From assembly GCF_019090165.1 (NCBI RefSeq), contig NZ_JAHRIB010000181.1, forward strand, positions 1 to 64,000: a DNA stretch of 64,000 nt, in the 5' to 3' direction. Shown piece by piece: positions 25,003 to 33,513 of the stretch (its first letter is position 1; each line of letters starts with the position of its first letter). Below the pieces are notes generated by a model. That model searched no databases. It saw only the letters and a program-made list of their open reading frames with translations, and was not told the DNA's origin. The translations under genes and the position numbers were made by a program. The DNA is from Streptomyces sp. BV286. GTDB taxonomy: Bacteria > Actinomycetota > Actinomycetes > Streptomycetales > Streptomycetaceae.

Positions 25003-25536
25003 ATGGTGGGCAGTGAAGAAACCCGACTGGTCGTGCTGCGCGGCAACAGTGCCTCGGGGAAGTCGTCCGTCGCGGCCGGCCTGCGCGAGCGGTTCGGCCG
25101 CGGCCTGGCCGTGGTCGGTCAGGACAACCTCCGCCGCATCGTGCTGCGCGAGCGGGACCGGCCCGGCGCCGCGAACATCGGCCTGATCGGCCTGACCGCC
25201 CGCTACGCCCTGGACGCCGGATTCCACGTCGTCGTCGAAGGCATCCTCTACGCCGACCATTACGGCGACATGCTCACCGAGCTTCGTGCCGACCACCGCG
25301 GCCCAACTCACGCTTACTACCTGGACATCCCGTTCGGCGAAACCCTTGCCCGGCACGCCACCAAGCCGATCGCCGACGACGTCAGCGAGACGCAGCTGAG
25401 TGACTGGTACAGGGCACGCGATCTCCTGCCCGGCGGCACCGAGACCGTCATCGGCGCCCACAGTTCCCTGCACGAGACCGTCGACCGCATCATGGTCGAC
25501 ACCGGACTGGTTCTTCTGCCCGCGGTCGACCGCTGA
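25003..25536 (+). CDS. P-loop AAA-type kinase (zeta-toxin/Cpt-like)
   Basis: A 177-residue nucleotide-binding protein with Walker A GNSASGKSS at about residues 14-22, then VVGQDNLRRIVLRERD and VVVEGILYADHYGDML, whose acidic residue is a likely Walker B equivalent. The pattern suits small kinases related to chloramphenicol phosphotransferase and other P-loop antibiotic or nucleoside kinases; it might phosphorylate a small molecule. The start is uncertain: GTG 24991, GTG 25000 and ATG 25003 are in frame without a clear ribosome site, and TAGATA at 24983-24988 looks like a -10 element, so the message may be nearly leaderless. No antitoxin-like partner adjoins. Confidence 0.75.
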   Translation: MVGSEETRLVVLRGNSASGKSSVAAGLRERFGRGLAVVGQDNLRRIVLRERDRPGAANIGLIGLTARYALDAGFHVVVEGILYADHYGDMLTELRADHRGPTHAYYLDIPFGETLARHATKPIADDVSETQLSDWYRARDLLPGGTETVIGAHSSLHETVDRIMVDTGLVLLPAVDR

Positions 25537-25614
25537 CCGAAGCACGGGTGCGACGTGCCGACCACGGGGACGGCCATGTCGCCCCCGGCCTGATGGCAGC
25601 GAAACAGAGCATGC

Positions 25615-26166
25615 CTAGTGAGGCAGGCGGCTCAACACGGCACGGAACCTCTCCCGCCCCGCCGCGACGCTCGCGTCCCAAACGCCTGAGCCGTCATCGC
25701 TCAGCGAGAGGGACTGCAGTCGTTGTTCTTCGGCGAGAAAGCTGGCACCCGCCGTGTTCTGATCCACCATCCCCATCGCGGTGAGCGCCGCATGGCCGCA
25801 GGACACGGCCTCATCAGCGCTTCCTGACCCGTGGGCCAGCAGGGCATACCGCAAGCAGAGGACTGCGAAGAAGGCGTAAGTGTCGGCGGCATCAGTGATC
25901 CCCTCCTCGTCCAACTGCAGTTCCGGGAACCTCTCCAGCAGGCGAACGCGCTCGGCGGCGTCGGCGAGCGGACGGTCGACATACCAAAGATCCCGCACGG
26001 ACTCCGCATAGAAGTCCAGCTCCGCTTCCCGCCCGGGCGCGCCCGTACGCAGGCCCATGAAGAGAGGTGCCATGCGTTCGGTGCAGGCAGATACATACAG
26101 GCGAACCGCCTCACCGCCCCCCGCACGAAGCTCCTCCGCGACGGCCTCCTCCACCAACGTCTGCAC
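25615..26166 (-). CDS. Hypothetical protein, mostly helical
   Basis: A 183-residue soluble protein starting at GTG 26166 after GAGGG; the longer frame to 26319 is low-complexity and has no start signal. It looks largely alpha-helical: LVEEAVAEELRAGGGEAVRLYVSACTERM, LADAAERVRLLERFPELQ and YAFFAVLCLRYALLAHGSGSADEAVSCGHAAL. The composition is acidic, with no signal peptide, membrane span or catalytic motif. Such proteins sometimes serve as immunity or regulatory partners, but no toxin gene adjoins. Family not recognised. Confidence 0.6.
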   Translation of the reverse strand: MQTLVEEAVAEELRAGGGEAVRLYVSACTERMAPLFMGLRTGAPGREAELDFYAESVRDLWYVDRPLADAAERVRLLERFPELQLDEEGITDAADTYAFFAVLCLRYALLAHGSGSADEAVSCGHAALTAMGMVDQNTAGASFLAEEQRLQSLSLSDDGSGVWDASVAAGRERFRAVLSRLPH

Positions 26167-26443
26167 GGCCCACCCTCGTTGCGTTCGAACAGATCGACAG
26201 GCTACACACCCGCCGCCCCCAGCGACGGCTGCGCGAGACGACTTTTCGACCATGCCGGTCTGGTGGTCGAACCGGCAGGTGATCCGCAAGTCCCCGCAGC
26301 TCCCCTGGCTTGATCGCACCGCTCGCCCGCAATCAGCGGCCCGTCACTGTCAACCCCCAGGCACCCCTCCCTCGTCCTCAGTGACGTGAGAGACGCCTGG
26401 GACCGAAGGGACGTCTGCGCACAGGGTTTTGAGGAGAAGATCA

Positions 26444-29215
26444 TTGATCCATGCCCGGCGAATAGGTGTGACCGCCGTGGCGGTGCTGGCGGCCCTGGCG
26501 GGCTCGCCCGGACTGGCACAGGCGGAACAGCCGCACGAGGTAGGGCTGTTGAGCGCTAGGGACCAGACCCCGCTCCCGCCGGGTTGGCGGATCGACGGGG
26601 AGGCCGGGGCACGTGAGCTGGTCTGGCGTGCACCCAAGTCCGTGCCCATGGGGGACGCGCGGGTCGAATTCCGTGCAGGGGACCGGCTGCTCGGGGTGCC
26701 GAAGCCGGGGAAGGACCGGCGGACCTTCCGTCTTGACCTCGGGGAGACGCGGCCCAAGCAGCTGACGGGTCTTCAAGTGACGGCCGCCGGGCGCCGACTG
26801 GACGCGGTGGCCGATGAGACGCACGAGTCCGGCTCACGCGGGGTACGGGTGCCCGCGCAGGCTCCGGCGAACGGCGTTGATCCGGGCGAGACCGGCTCGT
26901 ACAGCACGGTCACCGGGGAGTACGACCTCGCCCCGGTGCGCCTGCCCGGGTTCGACACCCCCGTGGAGATGACCGCCGAAGTGGTGGCACCGAAGGGTGC
27001 CACCGGCAGCCGGCCTCTCGCGCTGTTCCTGCACGGCCGCCACTACCCCTGCTACAAGCCGGGCTCCGAGAACGACGTGACCGCCGACTGGCCCTGCGCG
27101 GACGGCTACAAGCCGATCCCGAGCCACAAGGGCTATGTGCGCGACCAGCAACTGCTGGCCTCCCAGGGCTATGTGACGGTGTCGATCTCGGCGAACGGCA
27201 TCAACGCCCAGGACCAGGAGGCCGAGGACGCCGGCGCACAGGCGCGTTCCTCGCTGGTACGGCAGCACCTCGCACGCTGGGCCGACTGGACCGCCCATCG
27301 TTCCTCCGCACCGGCCGTCGTACGCGAGGCGGCGAAGGCGGACCTCTCCCAGGTCCTGCTCGTCGGCCACTCGCGCGGTGGTGAGGGCGTCAACCGGGCC
27401 GCCATGGACAGCCTCTACGCACCGCCGGCCGCCGAGGACGGCTACCGGGGCCCGGTGCGCTGGAAGGTGCGCGGGACTGTGCTCATCGGACCGACGGCCT
27501 ACGGCCGGAATCCCGTCGCCGACGTACCGTCCGTGACGCTGCTGCCGGGCTGCGACGGCGACGTCTCCGACCTGCAGGGCGAGGACTTCGTCGACGGGAC
27601 GCGCGGGATCAGCCGGGGCACGGCACTGCACAGCGCGGTCTACATGGTCGGCGCCAACCACAACTACTTCAACAGCGAGTGGACACCGGGCGAGGCCGTC
27701 GCACCGGCCCAGGACGACTTCCGGACCGACCCGGAGGAGGGACCGGACCCGGTGTGCGCGCCTGGTGCCGCGACCCGGCTGACCGCCGCCCAGCAGCACA
27801 AGGCGGGCGCCACGTACATCGCCGCCGCGGCCCGGCTCTTCGTCGCCGGGGACGACCGGGTGCGTCCGCTGCTCGACGGTTCCGGCAAGCGGGCCCCGTC
27901 CGCGGACCCGGCGCGGGTGCTGACCCACGCGGTCGGCGGCCGGCGCAGCGGTGGTTTCCTGCCGGACGGCGGGGCGAAGGTGACCGGCGCCAAGCTGTGT
28001 TCGGCGATCGACCCCGACCCGGCCGTGGCCTGTCTGGATCCGGAGACCCTCGGATCGTCACCGCACTTCGCGGAGTGGGAGACGCAACAGGAGACCGGCC
28101 ACAGCGCGGTGGACCTGAAGTGGTCCGCGCCGGGTACGGCCGCACATATCATTCCGGCCAAACGGCTCTCCCTCCGCGACTCCCAGAAGCTCGCGCTCCG
28201 GGTCTTCGTACCGCCGAACACGACCGGCACGAAGCTCGACGTGGCCGTCACCGACTCCTCCGACCGTCGAGTGACGCTGGGCTCGGTCCAGGTGGACGGG
28301 CTCCCGGGCTCCGCGAACACCGCCTCCTACTGGGCCCAGGAGCTTCGCGTCCCACTGTCGGCCGCGACGCGGGCCGGACTCGATCTCCAGCACATCAAGT
28401 CCCTTGAACTGACACCCCGTTCGCAGTCCGGGCGGGCCTGGCTGATGGACGCGTGGGGCTGGGCGCCCGGCACTCCCGCGGTGGAGGCGGCCGCACTGCC
28501 GCGTGTCGACGTGGGCCGCACGATCGTCAAGGAGGGCGACTCGGGCACCCGCACCTACCGGATCCCGGTCGAGACCTCCGGGCACGGCAGCGGGCAGGTC
28601 CGCGTGTACGTCATCGACCCGAACAGCGGCCGGGCCGAGGACCGCCTCGTGACCGTACGACCCGGCAGCGACGCGATCGACGTGCCGGTCGAGGTGAAGG
28701 GCGACACGGTCTACGGCGACGACGCAGAGCACGACATCGCCGTCAAGGCCGTCCGGGGCGCCGTCGTCGGCAAGCACCGGGGCGGGCTCACCGTCCAGAA
28801 CGACGACCCCGAGCCGGTGGTCACCCTGTCGCCGGTCGCGGACCGGGTGACCGAGGGTGAGACGCTGACCTGGCGGCTGTCCCTGGACGCACCCACAACG
28901 GTGGACCTCTATGAACCGGTCCGGGTCCTTCCGGTCACCGAGGGCGCCGAGCTGTCCACCAAGGACGTGGATGCGCAGTGGCTGCAGGAGTCGTCCGGTG
29001 ACGTGCCCGACCCCGAGCGGCCGCTGTCCGACGCGCACCTGTGGGTGTGGGTGAACATCCCGCCCGGGAGCACCAGCGTGGACTTCGTCGTGCCGACCGT
29101 GCGGGATCAGGTGGCCGAGCCGACCGAGTCGATGCGCCTCGCACTGACCGACCGCAACGCCGTGCCGCTGCCCGACAGGCCGGTGCTCACGGGAACGGTG
29201 CTCGACACGCCGTAA
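26444..29215 (+). CDS. Secreted alpha/beta hydrolase (chlorophyllase/cutinase-like) with C-terminal Calx-beta-like repeats
   Basis: A 923-residue secreted protein. The best start is TTG 26444, eight bases after GAGGAGAA; the signal peptide then reads MIHARRIGVTAVAVLAALAG and ends near GLAQA. The N-terminal 120 residues are beta-rich. The hydrolase domain follows: LALFLHGRHYPCYKPG (oxyanion loop), VTVSISANGIN, VLLVGHSRGGEGVNRA with nucleophile Ser310, and VGANHNYFNSEW with a likely His. Residues about 520-690 resemble a carbohydrate- or surface-binding beta domain. About 690-923 hold two Calx-beta-like repeats (VKEGDSGTRTYRIPVET; VTEGETLTWRLSL). It probably hydrolyses esters at the cell surface. 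A strong terminator follows. Confidence 0.78.
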   Translation: MIHARRIGVTAVAVLAALAGSPGLAQAEQPHEVGLLSARDQTPLPPGWRIDGEAGARELVWRAPKSVPMGDARVEFRAGDRLLGVPKPGKDRRTFRLDLGETRPKQLTGLQVTAAGRRLDAVADETHESGSRGVRVPAQAPANGVDPGETGSYSTVTGEYDLAPVRLPGFDTPVEMTAEVVAPKGATGSRPLALFLHGRHYPCYKPGSENDVTADWPCADGYKPIPSHKGYVRDQQLLASQGYVTVSISANGINAQDQEAEDAGAQARSSLVRQHLARWADWTAHRSSAPAVVREAAKADLSQVLLVGHSRGGEGVNRAAMDSLYAPPAAEDGYRGPVRWKVRGTVLIGPTAYGRNPVADVPSVTLLPGCDGDVSDLQGEDFVDGTRGISRGTALHSAVYMVGANHNYFNSEWTPGEAVAPAQDDFRTDPEEGPDPVCAPGAATRLTAAQQHKAGATYIAAAARLFVAGDDRVRPLLDGSGKRAPSADPARVLTHAVGGRRSGGFLPDGGAKVTGAKLCSAIDPDPAVACLDPETLGSSPHFAEWETQQETGHSAVDLKWSAPGTAAHIIPAKRLSLRDSQKLALRVFVPPNTTGTKLDVAVTDSSDRRVTLGSVQVDGLPGSANTASYWAQELRVPLSAATRAGLDLQHIKSLELTPRSQSGRAWLMDAWGWAPGTPAVEAAALPRVDVGRTIVKEGDSGTRTYRIPVETSGHGSGQVRVYVIDPNSGRAEDRLVTVRPGSDAIDVPVEVKGDTVYGDDAEHDIAVKAVRGAVVGKHRGGLTVQNDDPEPVVTLSPVADRVTEGETLTWRLSLDAPTTVDLYEPVRVLPVTEGAELSTKDVDAQWLQESSGDVPDPERPLSDAHLWVWVNIPPGSTSVDFVVPTVRDQVAEPTESMRLALTDRNAVPLPDRPVLTGTVLDTP

Positions 29216-29254
29216 GCACGGCGCACGAGCAATGGCTGAGCACCCTCCAGGGCG

Positions 29255-29289
29255 CAGGGCGGGGTCCGGTCTGTCCGGACCCCGCCCTG
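29255..29289 (+). terminator. Strong hairpin terminator after the secreted hydrolase gene
   Basis: CAGGGCGGGGTCCGG and its exact complement form a 15-bp stem with the five-base loop TCTGT, 39 bases after the stop. Confidence 0.85.
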
Positions 29290-29447
29290 TCGCCGGCCGG
29301 GAGAGGAAGCATGGTGTAACGGTGATGCGGTGCGAACCAGATTCTTGGGAGTTCCTCGGTGCGGGGATGTCGAAACCGTGTCACCGGCTCCGTCCCAGGG
29401 GCGTCAGAGGCCACCACCGGCCGTACGAGGAAGAAGGAGAAGTCGTC

Positions 29448-29888
29448 ATGGCGATTCAGCGGATGGACAACGTCGGCATCGTCGTCGAGGACCTGGATGC
29501 CGCCATCGCGTTCTTCGTGGAACTCGGTATGGAGCTGGAGGGCAGGGCGCAGGTCGAGGGCCTCGTCGCCGACCAGTGCACCGGACTCGACGGAGTGCGC
29601 TGTGACATCGCGATGGTCCGGACCCCGGACGGTCTCAGCCGGCTCGAGCTGGCGAAGTACCGCAGCCCCGCGGCGACCAGCGCCGGACCACGCAACCCGC
29701 CGCACAACATTCTGGGCACGCACCGCGTCATGTTCGCCGTCGACGACATCGAGGACACCGTCTCCCGTCTGCGCCCTCACGGCGCCGAACTCGTCGGCGA
29801 GATGGCCCGGTTCCAGGACAGCTATCTGCTGTGCTACGTCCGCGGCCCGGAGGGCATCATCGTCGGTCTGGCCCAGCAACTGCACTGA
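29448..29888 (+). CDS. VOC-family (glyoxalase-like) protein
   Basis: A 146-residue protein of the vicinal-oxygen-chelate fold. ATG 29448 follows AAGGAGAA. The two beta-alpha-beta-beta-beta modules are clear: MDNVGIVVEDLDAAIAFFVELGMELEGR and HRVMFAVDDIEDTVSRLRPHGAELVGE. The last strand YLLCYVRGPEGIIVGLAQQ carries the Glu that usually binds metal. Members include glyoxalase I, extradiol dioxygenases and bleomycin-type resistance proteins; the wording is nearest to small uncharacterised glyoxalase-type proteins. It stands alone, so no pathway can be assigned. Confidence 0.8.
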   Translation: MAIQRMDNVGIVVEDLDAAIAFFVELGMELEGRAQVEGLVADQCTGLDGVRCDIAMVRTPDGLSRLELAKYRSPAATSAGPRNPPHNILGTHRVMFAVDDIEDTVSRLRPHGAELVGEMARFQDSYLLCYVRGPEGIIVGLAQQLH

Positions 29889-30170
29889 GAAGCGACCGAA
29901 CCATCCGGCCGAACGCATTCGTCCTGGAGAGGAAGCTGACCGCCGTGCCCCTTGCGGCCGTCGTCCTCGCCGGCACCGCCGCTACCGCCGTCCAACATCG
30001 CTGGTGGCCACCGCAGGACTCCCGGAACCAGGCGCGGCCTCCGGTTGGTGCGGTGGCCACGTCGACACGCGGCACGCCCGGCTGCCTCGCCGGGGCCTCG
30101 CCCGCCACCACCAAGTCAGGTCACCATCGTCTGCCTACGGCTCTGGCTTCCCTGAGACTGCGGCCAGGTC

Positions 30171-30671
30171 CTAGTACCAGGCTGTCTCGGCCAGCCGCTG
30201 GTTGTCGCAGAACAGCACGGCCTTGCTCAGGCGGCCGTTGAGGTTGTTGATCACCTTGGAGTAGGCGTAGTCGATCCCCGGGTCGACCGTCTCCAGCACC
30301 CACACGATCGGGGAACCAGATCGGTTGCTGTGCGCGGCACAGCCCTGGGGCGCGTTCTCTATCCGGGCGAAAGAGCCGCAGTTCGGGCTGTAGAAGTACT
30401 TCAGGGTGATGGTCCGCCCCCCGTAGACCGCCGTCTTCGTGGCTCCCCCGGGCACGTTGGGCTGGTAGTAACTTCCCGAGCAAGAGGTCTGCTCCGGGTA
30501 CAGGCCCTCGTTGGGCAACGTGCCGTATGTCGCGCTCTGTATAGGGGCCGCCTGGGCCTGGAGCGGCGTCAGCGCCGCCAGGCCGAACGCGAGGGTGACG
30601 CCGAGCAGCGCGCGCCGCCATCCGCGCCGACCTGCGCCCCGGGCGATCTCCCTGTTGCCTCTCAAGATCAC
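30171..30671 (-). CDS. Small secreted protein, DUF2690/YjfA-like
   Basis: A 166-residue exported protein. GTG 30671 follows AAGGAAG. The signal peptide has an arginine-rich N-region and a hydrophobic core ending LTPLQAQA. The mature protein has four cysteines (TSCSGSYY, SPNCGSFARIE, PQGCAAH, LFCDNQ) that may form two disulfides. TAVYGGRTITLKYFYSPNCGSFARIENAPQGC resembles the DUF2690 (YjfA) family of secreted actinobacterial and Bacillus proteins; this is recalled, not searched. Function unknown. The 282 bases after the VOC gene contain no supported gene. Confidence 0.65.
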   Translation of the reverse strand: MILRGNREIARGAGRRGWRRALLGVTLAFGLAALTPLQAQAAPIQSATYGTLPNEGLYPEQTSCSGSYYQPNVPGGATKTAVYGGRTITLKYFYSPNCGSFARIENAPQGCAAHSNRSGSPIVWVLETVDPGIDYAYSKVINNLNGRLSKAVLFCDNQRLAETAWY

Positions 30672-30972
30672 GTCAGTCTTCCTTTCGGAGGTCAAGGTCC
30701 TACAGGTGTCACCGGACCGCCTCCAAGGCTGCTCACCACCGTCGTGAGCCGCAATGCCTTTCGGCAATCACCGAAAGGCGCAGGTGGGGGCAGGGGAACC
30801 AATCCGGCCAATCTCCCGCATTGATGGTCATGACCACGTCATTGCGTCGCGGATTCTCCCTCGGCCTGCCACGATCCGGACCGGGTGAGCACGCCCCCAC
30901 CACCCGGCCGCGCCGTCAGTACCGGCGCAGGCCCTGAACTCTCCTGATGCGTGCCCCGGATCGGTGCGTGGC
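30672..30972. other. Intergenic region with two palindromes
   Basis: 301 bases without a supported gene. It contains the hairpin at 30756-30779 and a perfect 12-bp palindrome TGGTCATGACCA at 30825-30836. It carries the promoter of the small secreted protein and the 3' end region of the sugar-acid operon. Confidence 0.6.
30756..30779. promoter_or_regulatory. Hairpin GCCTTTCGG-N6-CCGAAAGGC
   Basis: Perfect 9-bp arms with a six-base centre, 85 bases upstream of the secreted-protein start. It may be an operator or a terminator for leftward transcripts coming from the sugar-acid operon. Confidence 0.4.
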
Positions 30973-31860
30973 TCAGAACCGTCCCTGCCAGGAGCAGGCT
31001 GCCGTTCCCCTGGTCGGTACGGGGATTCCCAGTACCGAGCCGGAGTTCGCGGTCGGATTCGTCACCCCGTGCCGGGCTGTGGTGACGAAAAGACGGTTGC
31101 CGTCGGGGTGCAGACACACCGACGTGGGGTGCGGGGCGGGGACGCTCAGGGTGTGGAGCAGGCGGCCGTCGGGATGATAGCGGCGGACCGCCCCGGCGCC
31201 CCACAGCGCGATCCACAGACAGCCCTCCTGATCGACGGTCATTCCGTCGGGGCTGCCTTCGCCGTCACGCAGTCGGGCGAAGGTTTCCGGGCCGCCGACG
31301 AGGTCGCCCGAGACGGGGTCGACCCGGCAGCGCAGGACGGTTCCGACAGCCGTGTCGGCGAGGTACATGGTGGTGCCGTCTGCGGTGAACGCCGGGCCGT
31401 TGGCGATGGTCAGGCCGTCGAGGACGCGGACCACCGTGCCGTCGGGGTCCGTGCGGTAGAGGGAGCCCGCGCCGGGGGTGACGTCGTAGGCCATGCTGCC
31501 GGCCCAGAAACGCCCTGCGGGGTCGGCGACGCCGTCGTTCATCCGGCTGGGGACCGGGGTGCGGTCCTCGGGCCGGTCAAGCCATTCCAGGGCGCCGTCG
31601 GGGGTGAGCAACGCGATGCCGGTGTCCACGGCGGCGATCCAGGTGCCTGGCCGGCCGTGGACCGGCGCGACGGCGCCCAGCGGTACGTCGAGACGGGCGA
31701 GGCAGGTCGGCCCGTTCCCATTACCTTCGTCGGGCAGTTCGAAGAGCCGTCCGCTGAGGATGTCCACGTACACGTAACGGCCGTCGACCCAGCGGCCGCC
31801 CTCCGCGAGTTCGTACCCTCCGTCCACGACGAGCGCCGCCGACGGTGCCGTTGATGTCAT
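30973..31860 (-). CDS. SMP-30/gluconolactonase-family lactonase
   Basis: A 295-residue six-bladed beta-propeller hydrolase. Metal-binding positions of the family are visible: Glu in ELAEGGRWVDGRYVYVDI, Asn in RMNDGVADPAGRFWAGSM, Asn in IANGPAFTADG and Asp in GSPDGMTVDQEGCLWIALWGAG. It opens sugar-acid lactones to free acids in the cytoplasm. As last gene of the operon (15 bases after the kinase) it suits the galactonolactone (or related) step between an SDR sugar dehydrogenase and galactonate dehydratase. Confidence 0.88.
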   Translation of the reverse strand: MTSTAPSAALVVDGGYELAEGGRWVDGRYVYVDILSGRLFELPDEGNGNGPTCLARLDVPLGAVAPVHGRPGTWIAAVDTGIALLTPDGALEWLDRPEDRTPVPSRMNDGVADPAGRFWAGSMAYDVTPGAGSLYRTDPDGTVVRVLDGLTIANGPAFTADGTTMYLADTAVGTVLRCRVDPVSGDLVGGPETFARLRDGEGSPDGMTVDQEGCLWIALWGAGAVRRYHPDGRLLHTLSVPAPHPTSVCLHPDGNRLFVTTARHGVTNPTANSGSVLGIPVPTRGTAACSWQGRF

Positions 31861-31875
31861 GTTCCGTCTCCTGGA

Positions 31876-32850
31876 TCAGCGGATGGTGGTGCCGTCGGGC
31901 TGGTCGAACAGGCCGAGTTCGTCCCGGGTCGGCAGGCCCTCCCAGTCGCCTCGGGTGGCGACGGCGAAGGCCGCGGTGGTGACGGCTCGGTGCAGCCGGG
32001 CCGGGACGTCCGCGCCGTCGAGGAGCCCGGACAGGTACCCGGCCACGAAGGCGTCGCCCGCGCCGACCAGATCGACGGCGTCGACCCGTCGCGCCGCGCG
32101 GTCGGTCGTCCCCTCGGCGGTGACGCTGGTCGCGCCGTGCGCGCCCCGTTTGACGACCACCTCGCTCACGCCTGCCGCCAGGATGCTGTGCACGGCCTCG
32201 GATTCGCCCACGCCGGGCCGTTCCAGCACCAGCGGCAGTTCGTCCTCGGAGGCGATGAGCAGATCGGTGCGGGCCAGCAGCGGCCGGAGCGCGGCGCGGG
32301 CGCGGTCGGCGGTCCACAGCCGGGAGCGGTGATTGACGTCCAGGCATACGGTGACGCCGGCGGCCTGCGCGGTCGCGGCGGCGGCCAGGGCGGCCTCCGC
32401 GGCCGAGGGGCTGAGTGCCGGCGTGATGCCGGTCAGATGCAGGATGCGGGGTTGCGGAGCCAGCGCGGGCAGCACGTCGGCCGGTGAGAGGGCCGAACCC
32501 GCCGACCCGGCGCGGTAGTAGCTGACACGAGTGAGCGTGCCCAGGCGGGGTTCGGTGAGCAGCAGTCCCGTGGGGCGGCCGGTGTCGTCGGTGACCGCGT
32601 GGTCGATGTCGACGCCCTCGGCGCGCAGTGTGCGCAGTACCAGCGCGCCGAGTTCGTCCGCACCGACCCGGCCGGCCCAGCGCACCCGGTGCCCGAGCCG
32701 GGCGAGGCCGATGGCCACGTTGGACTCGGCTCCCGCGACGGACAGGCCGAGGTCGCCGCCGAGCCTCAGTGCGCCGTGTGCCCGCAGCGCCGCCATCGTC
32801 TCGCCGAAGGTCACCACCTCGGGCGCGCCCTGGCCGGCCGGTGTGGTCAC
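31876..32850 (-). CDS. 2-keto-3-deoxy-gluconate/galactonate kinase (PfkB family)
   Basis: A 324-residue ribokinase-family sugar kinase. The N-terminal GETMAALRAHGALRLGGDLGLSVAGAESNVAIGLARLGHRV is the sugar-binding lid and first signature, and VDLVGAGDAFVAGYLSGLL is the C-terminal PfkB signature with the catalytic Asp. Its start overlaps the aldolase stop by four bases, so the two are coupled. Placed between dehydratase and aldolase, it should convert 2-keto-3-deoxygalactonate (or the gluco epimer) to the 6-phosphate with ATP. Specificity between the epimers cannot be read from sequence. Confidence 0.88.
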   Translation of the reverse strand: MTTPAGQGAPEVVTFGETMAALRAHGALRLGGDLGLSVAGAESNVAIGLARLGHRVRWAGRVGADELGALVLRTLRAEGVDIDHAVTDDTGRPTGLLLTEPRLGTLTRVSYYRAGSAGSALSPADVLPALAPQPRILHLTGITPALSPSAAEAALAAAATAQAAGVTVCLDVNHRSRLWTADRARAALRPLLARTDLLIASEDELPLVLERPGVGESEAVHSILAAGVSEVVVKRGAHGATSVTAEGTTDRAARRVDAVDLVGAGDAFVAGYLSGLLDGADVPARLHRAVTTAAFAVATRGDWEGLPTRDELGLFDQPDGTTIR

Positions 32851-33467
32851 GGCGTCTCCTCTGCGGCGGCCTTGCGGAACTCGGCCGCGCGGGCGCGGAG
32901 TTGGTCGAGGTCGCCACCATCGGCCGCGTCCCCGACAAGGGGTGAACCGACACCGACGGCGATGGCACCCCGGTCCAGGTAGTCGCGTGCTGTCTGCGCA
33001 TCCACTCCGCCGACGGGCACGAACGGCACCTCGGGGAAGGGGTCGCGCAGGGCCCGCAGATAGCCGGGGCCGCCGAGGGTGCCGGGGAAGAGTTTGATCG
33101 CGGCGGCACCTCGTGCGAGGGCGAGTTCGATCTCGGTCGGCGTCAGGGCGCCCATCAGTACGGGCACGTCGTAGGGTGCCAGCCCGTCGACCAGTGCCGG
33201 GGTGACGAGGTACGACGCGCCGGCCTCCACGGCGCGGGCCGCGTCCGCGGCCGAGCGCACGGTTCCGGCGCCGAGGAGTGCTTCGGGGCCGAGTTCGGCG
33301 CGGGCCTGCCTGATGACGGTCAGGGCGTCTGCGGTGGTCAGTGAGACCTCGACGGCCGCGATGCCCTCCTCGGCCAGGGTACGTACGGTGCGCAGTGCCG
33401 CGGCGGGGTCCTTGCCGCGGACGATCGCCAGCAGGCGGTGGGTCCGGAGCGATTCCACCAGGTTCAT
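32847..33467 (-). CDS. KDPG/KDPGal aldolase (class I)
   Basis: A 206-residue aldolase, the normal length for Eda/DgoA. The family residues are all present: Arg17 in LLAIVRG, Glu40 in AAVEVSLTT, LGAGTVRSAADA, and the Schiff-base Lys125 in AAAIKLFPGTLGG. VPFVPVGGVDAQTARDYLDRGAIAVGVGS closes the barrel and binds phosphate. It splits 2-keto-3-deoxy-6-phospho-galactonate or -gluconate into pyruvate and glyceraldehyde 3-phosphate. It lies 46 bases after the dehydratase and overlaps the kinase gene by four bases. Confidence 0.9.
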   Translation of the reverse strand: MNLVESLRTHRLLAIVRGKDPAAALRTVRTLAEEGIAAVEVSLTTADALTVIRQARAELGPEALLGAGTVRSAADAARAVEAGASYLVTPALVDGLAPYDVPVLMGALTPTEIELALARGAAAIKLFPGTLGGPGYLRALRDPFPEVPFVPVGGVDAQTARDYLDRGAIAVGVGSPLVGDAADGGDLDQLRARAAEFRKAAAEETP

Positions 33468-33513
33468 GGGAGCGGGCTCTCCTTGGGTTCGGGGTGTGGG
33501 GGCCTGATGGTGT

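Noticed and set aside
25003-26166. P-loop kinase and helical protein as a toxin-antitoxin pair
   Set aside because: The genes are convergent, not an operon, and neither has antitoxin DNA-binding features; the zeta-like P-loop alone is not enough.
29889-30170. Frame beginning near GTG 29945 with a signal-peptide-like start (PLAAVVLAGTAATAVQ)
   Set aside because: The rest is unstructured, the frame runs into the neighbouring minus-strand gene, and no domain is visible.
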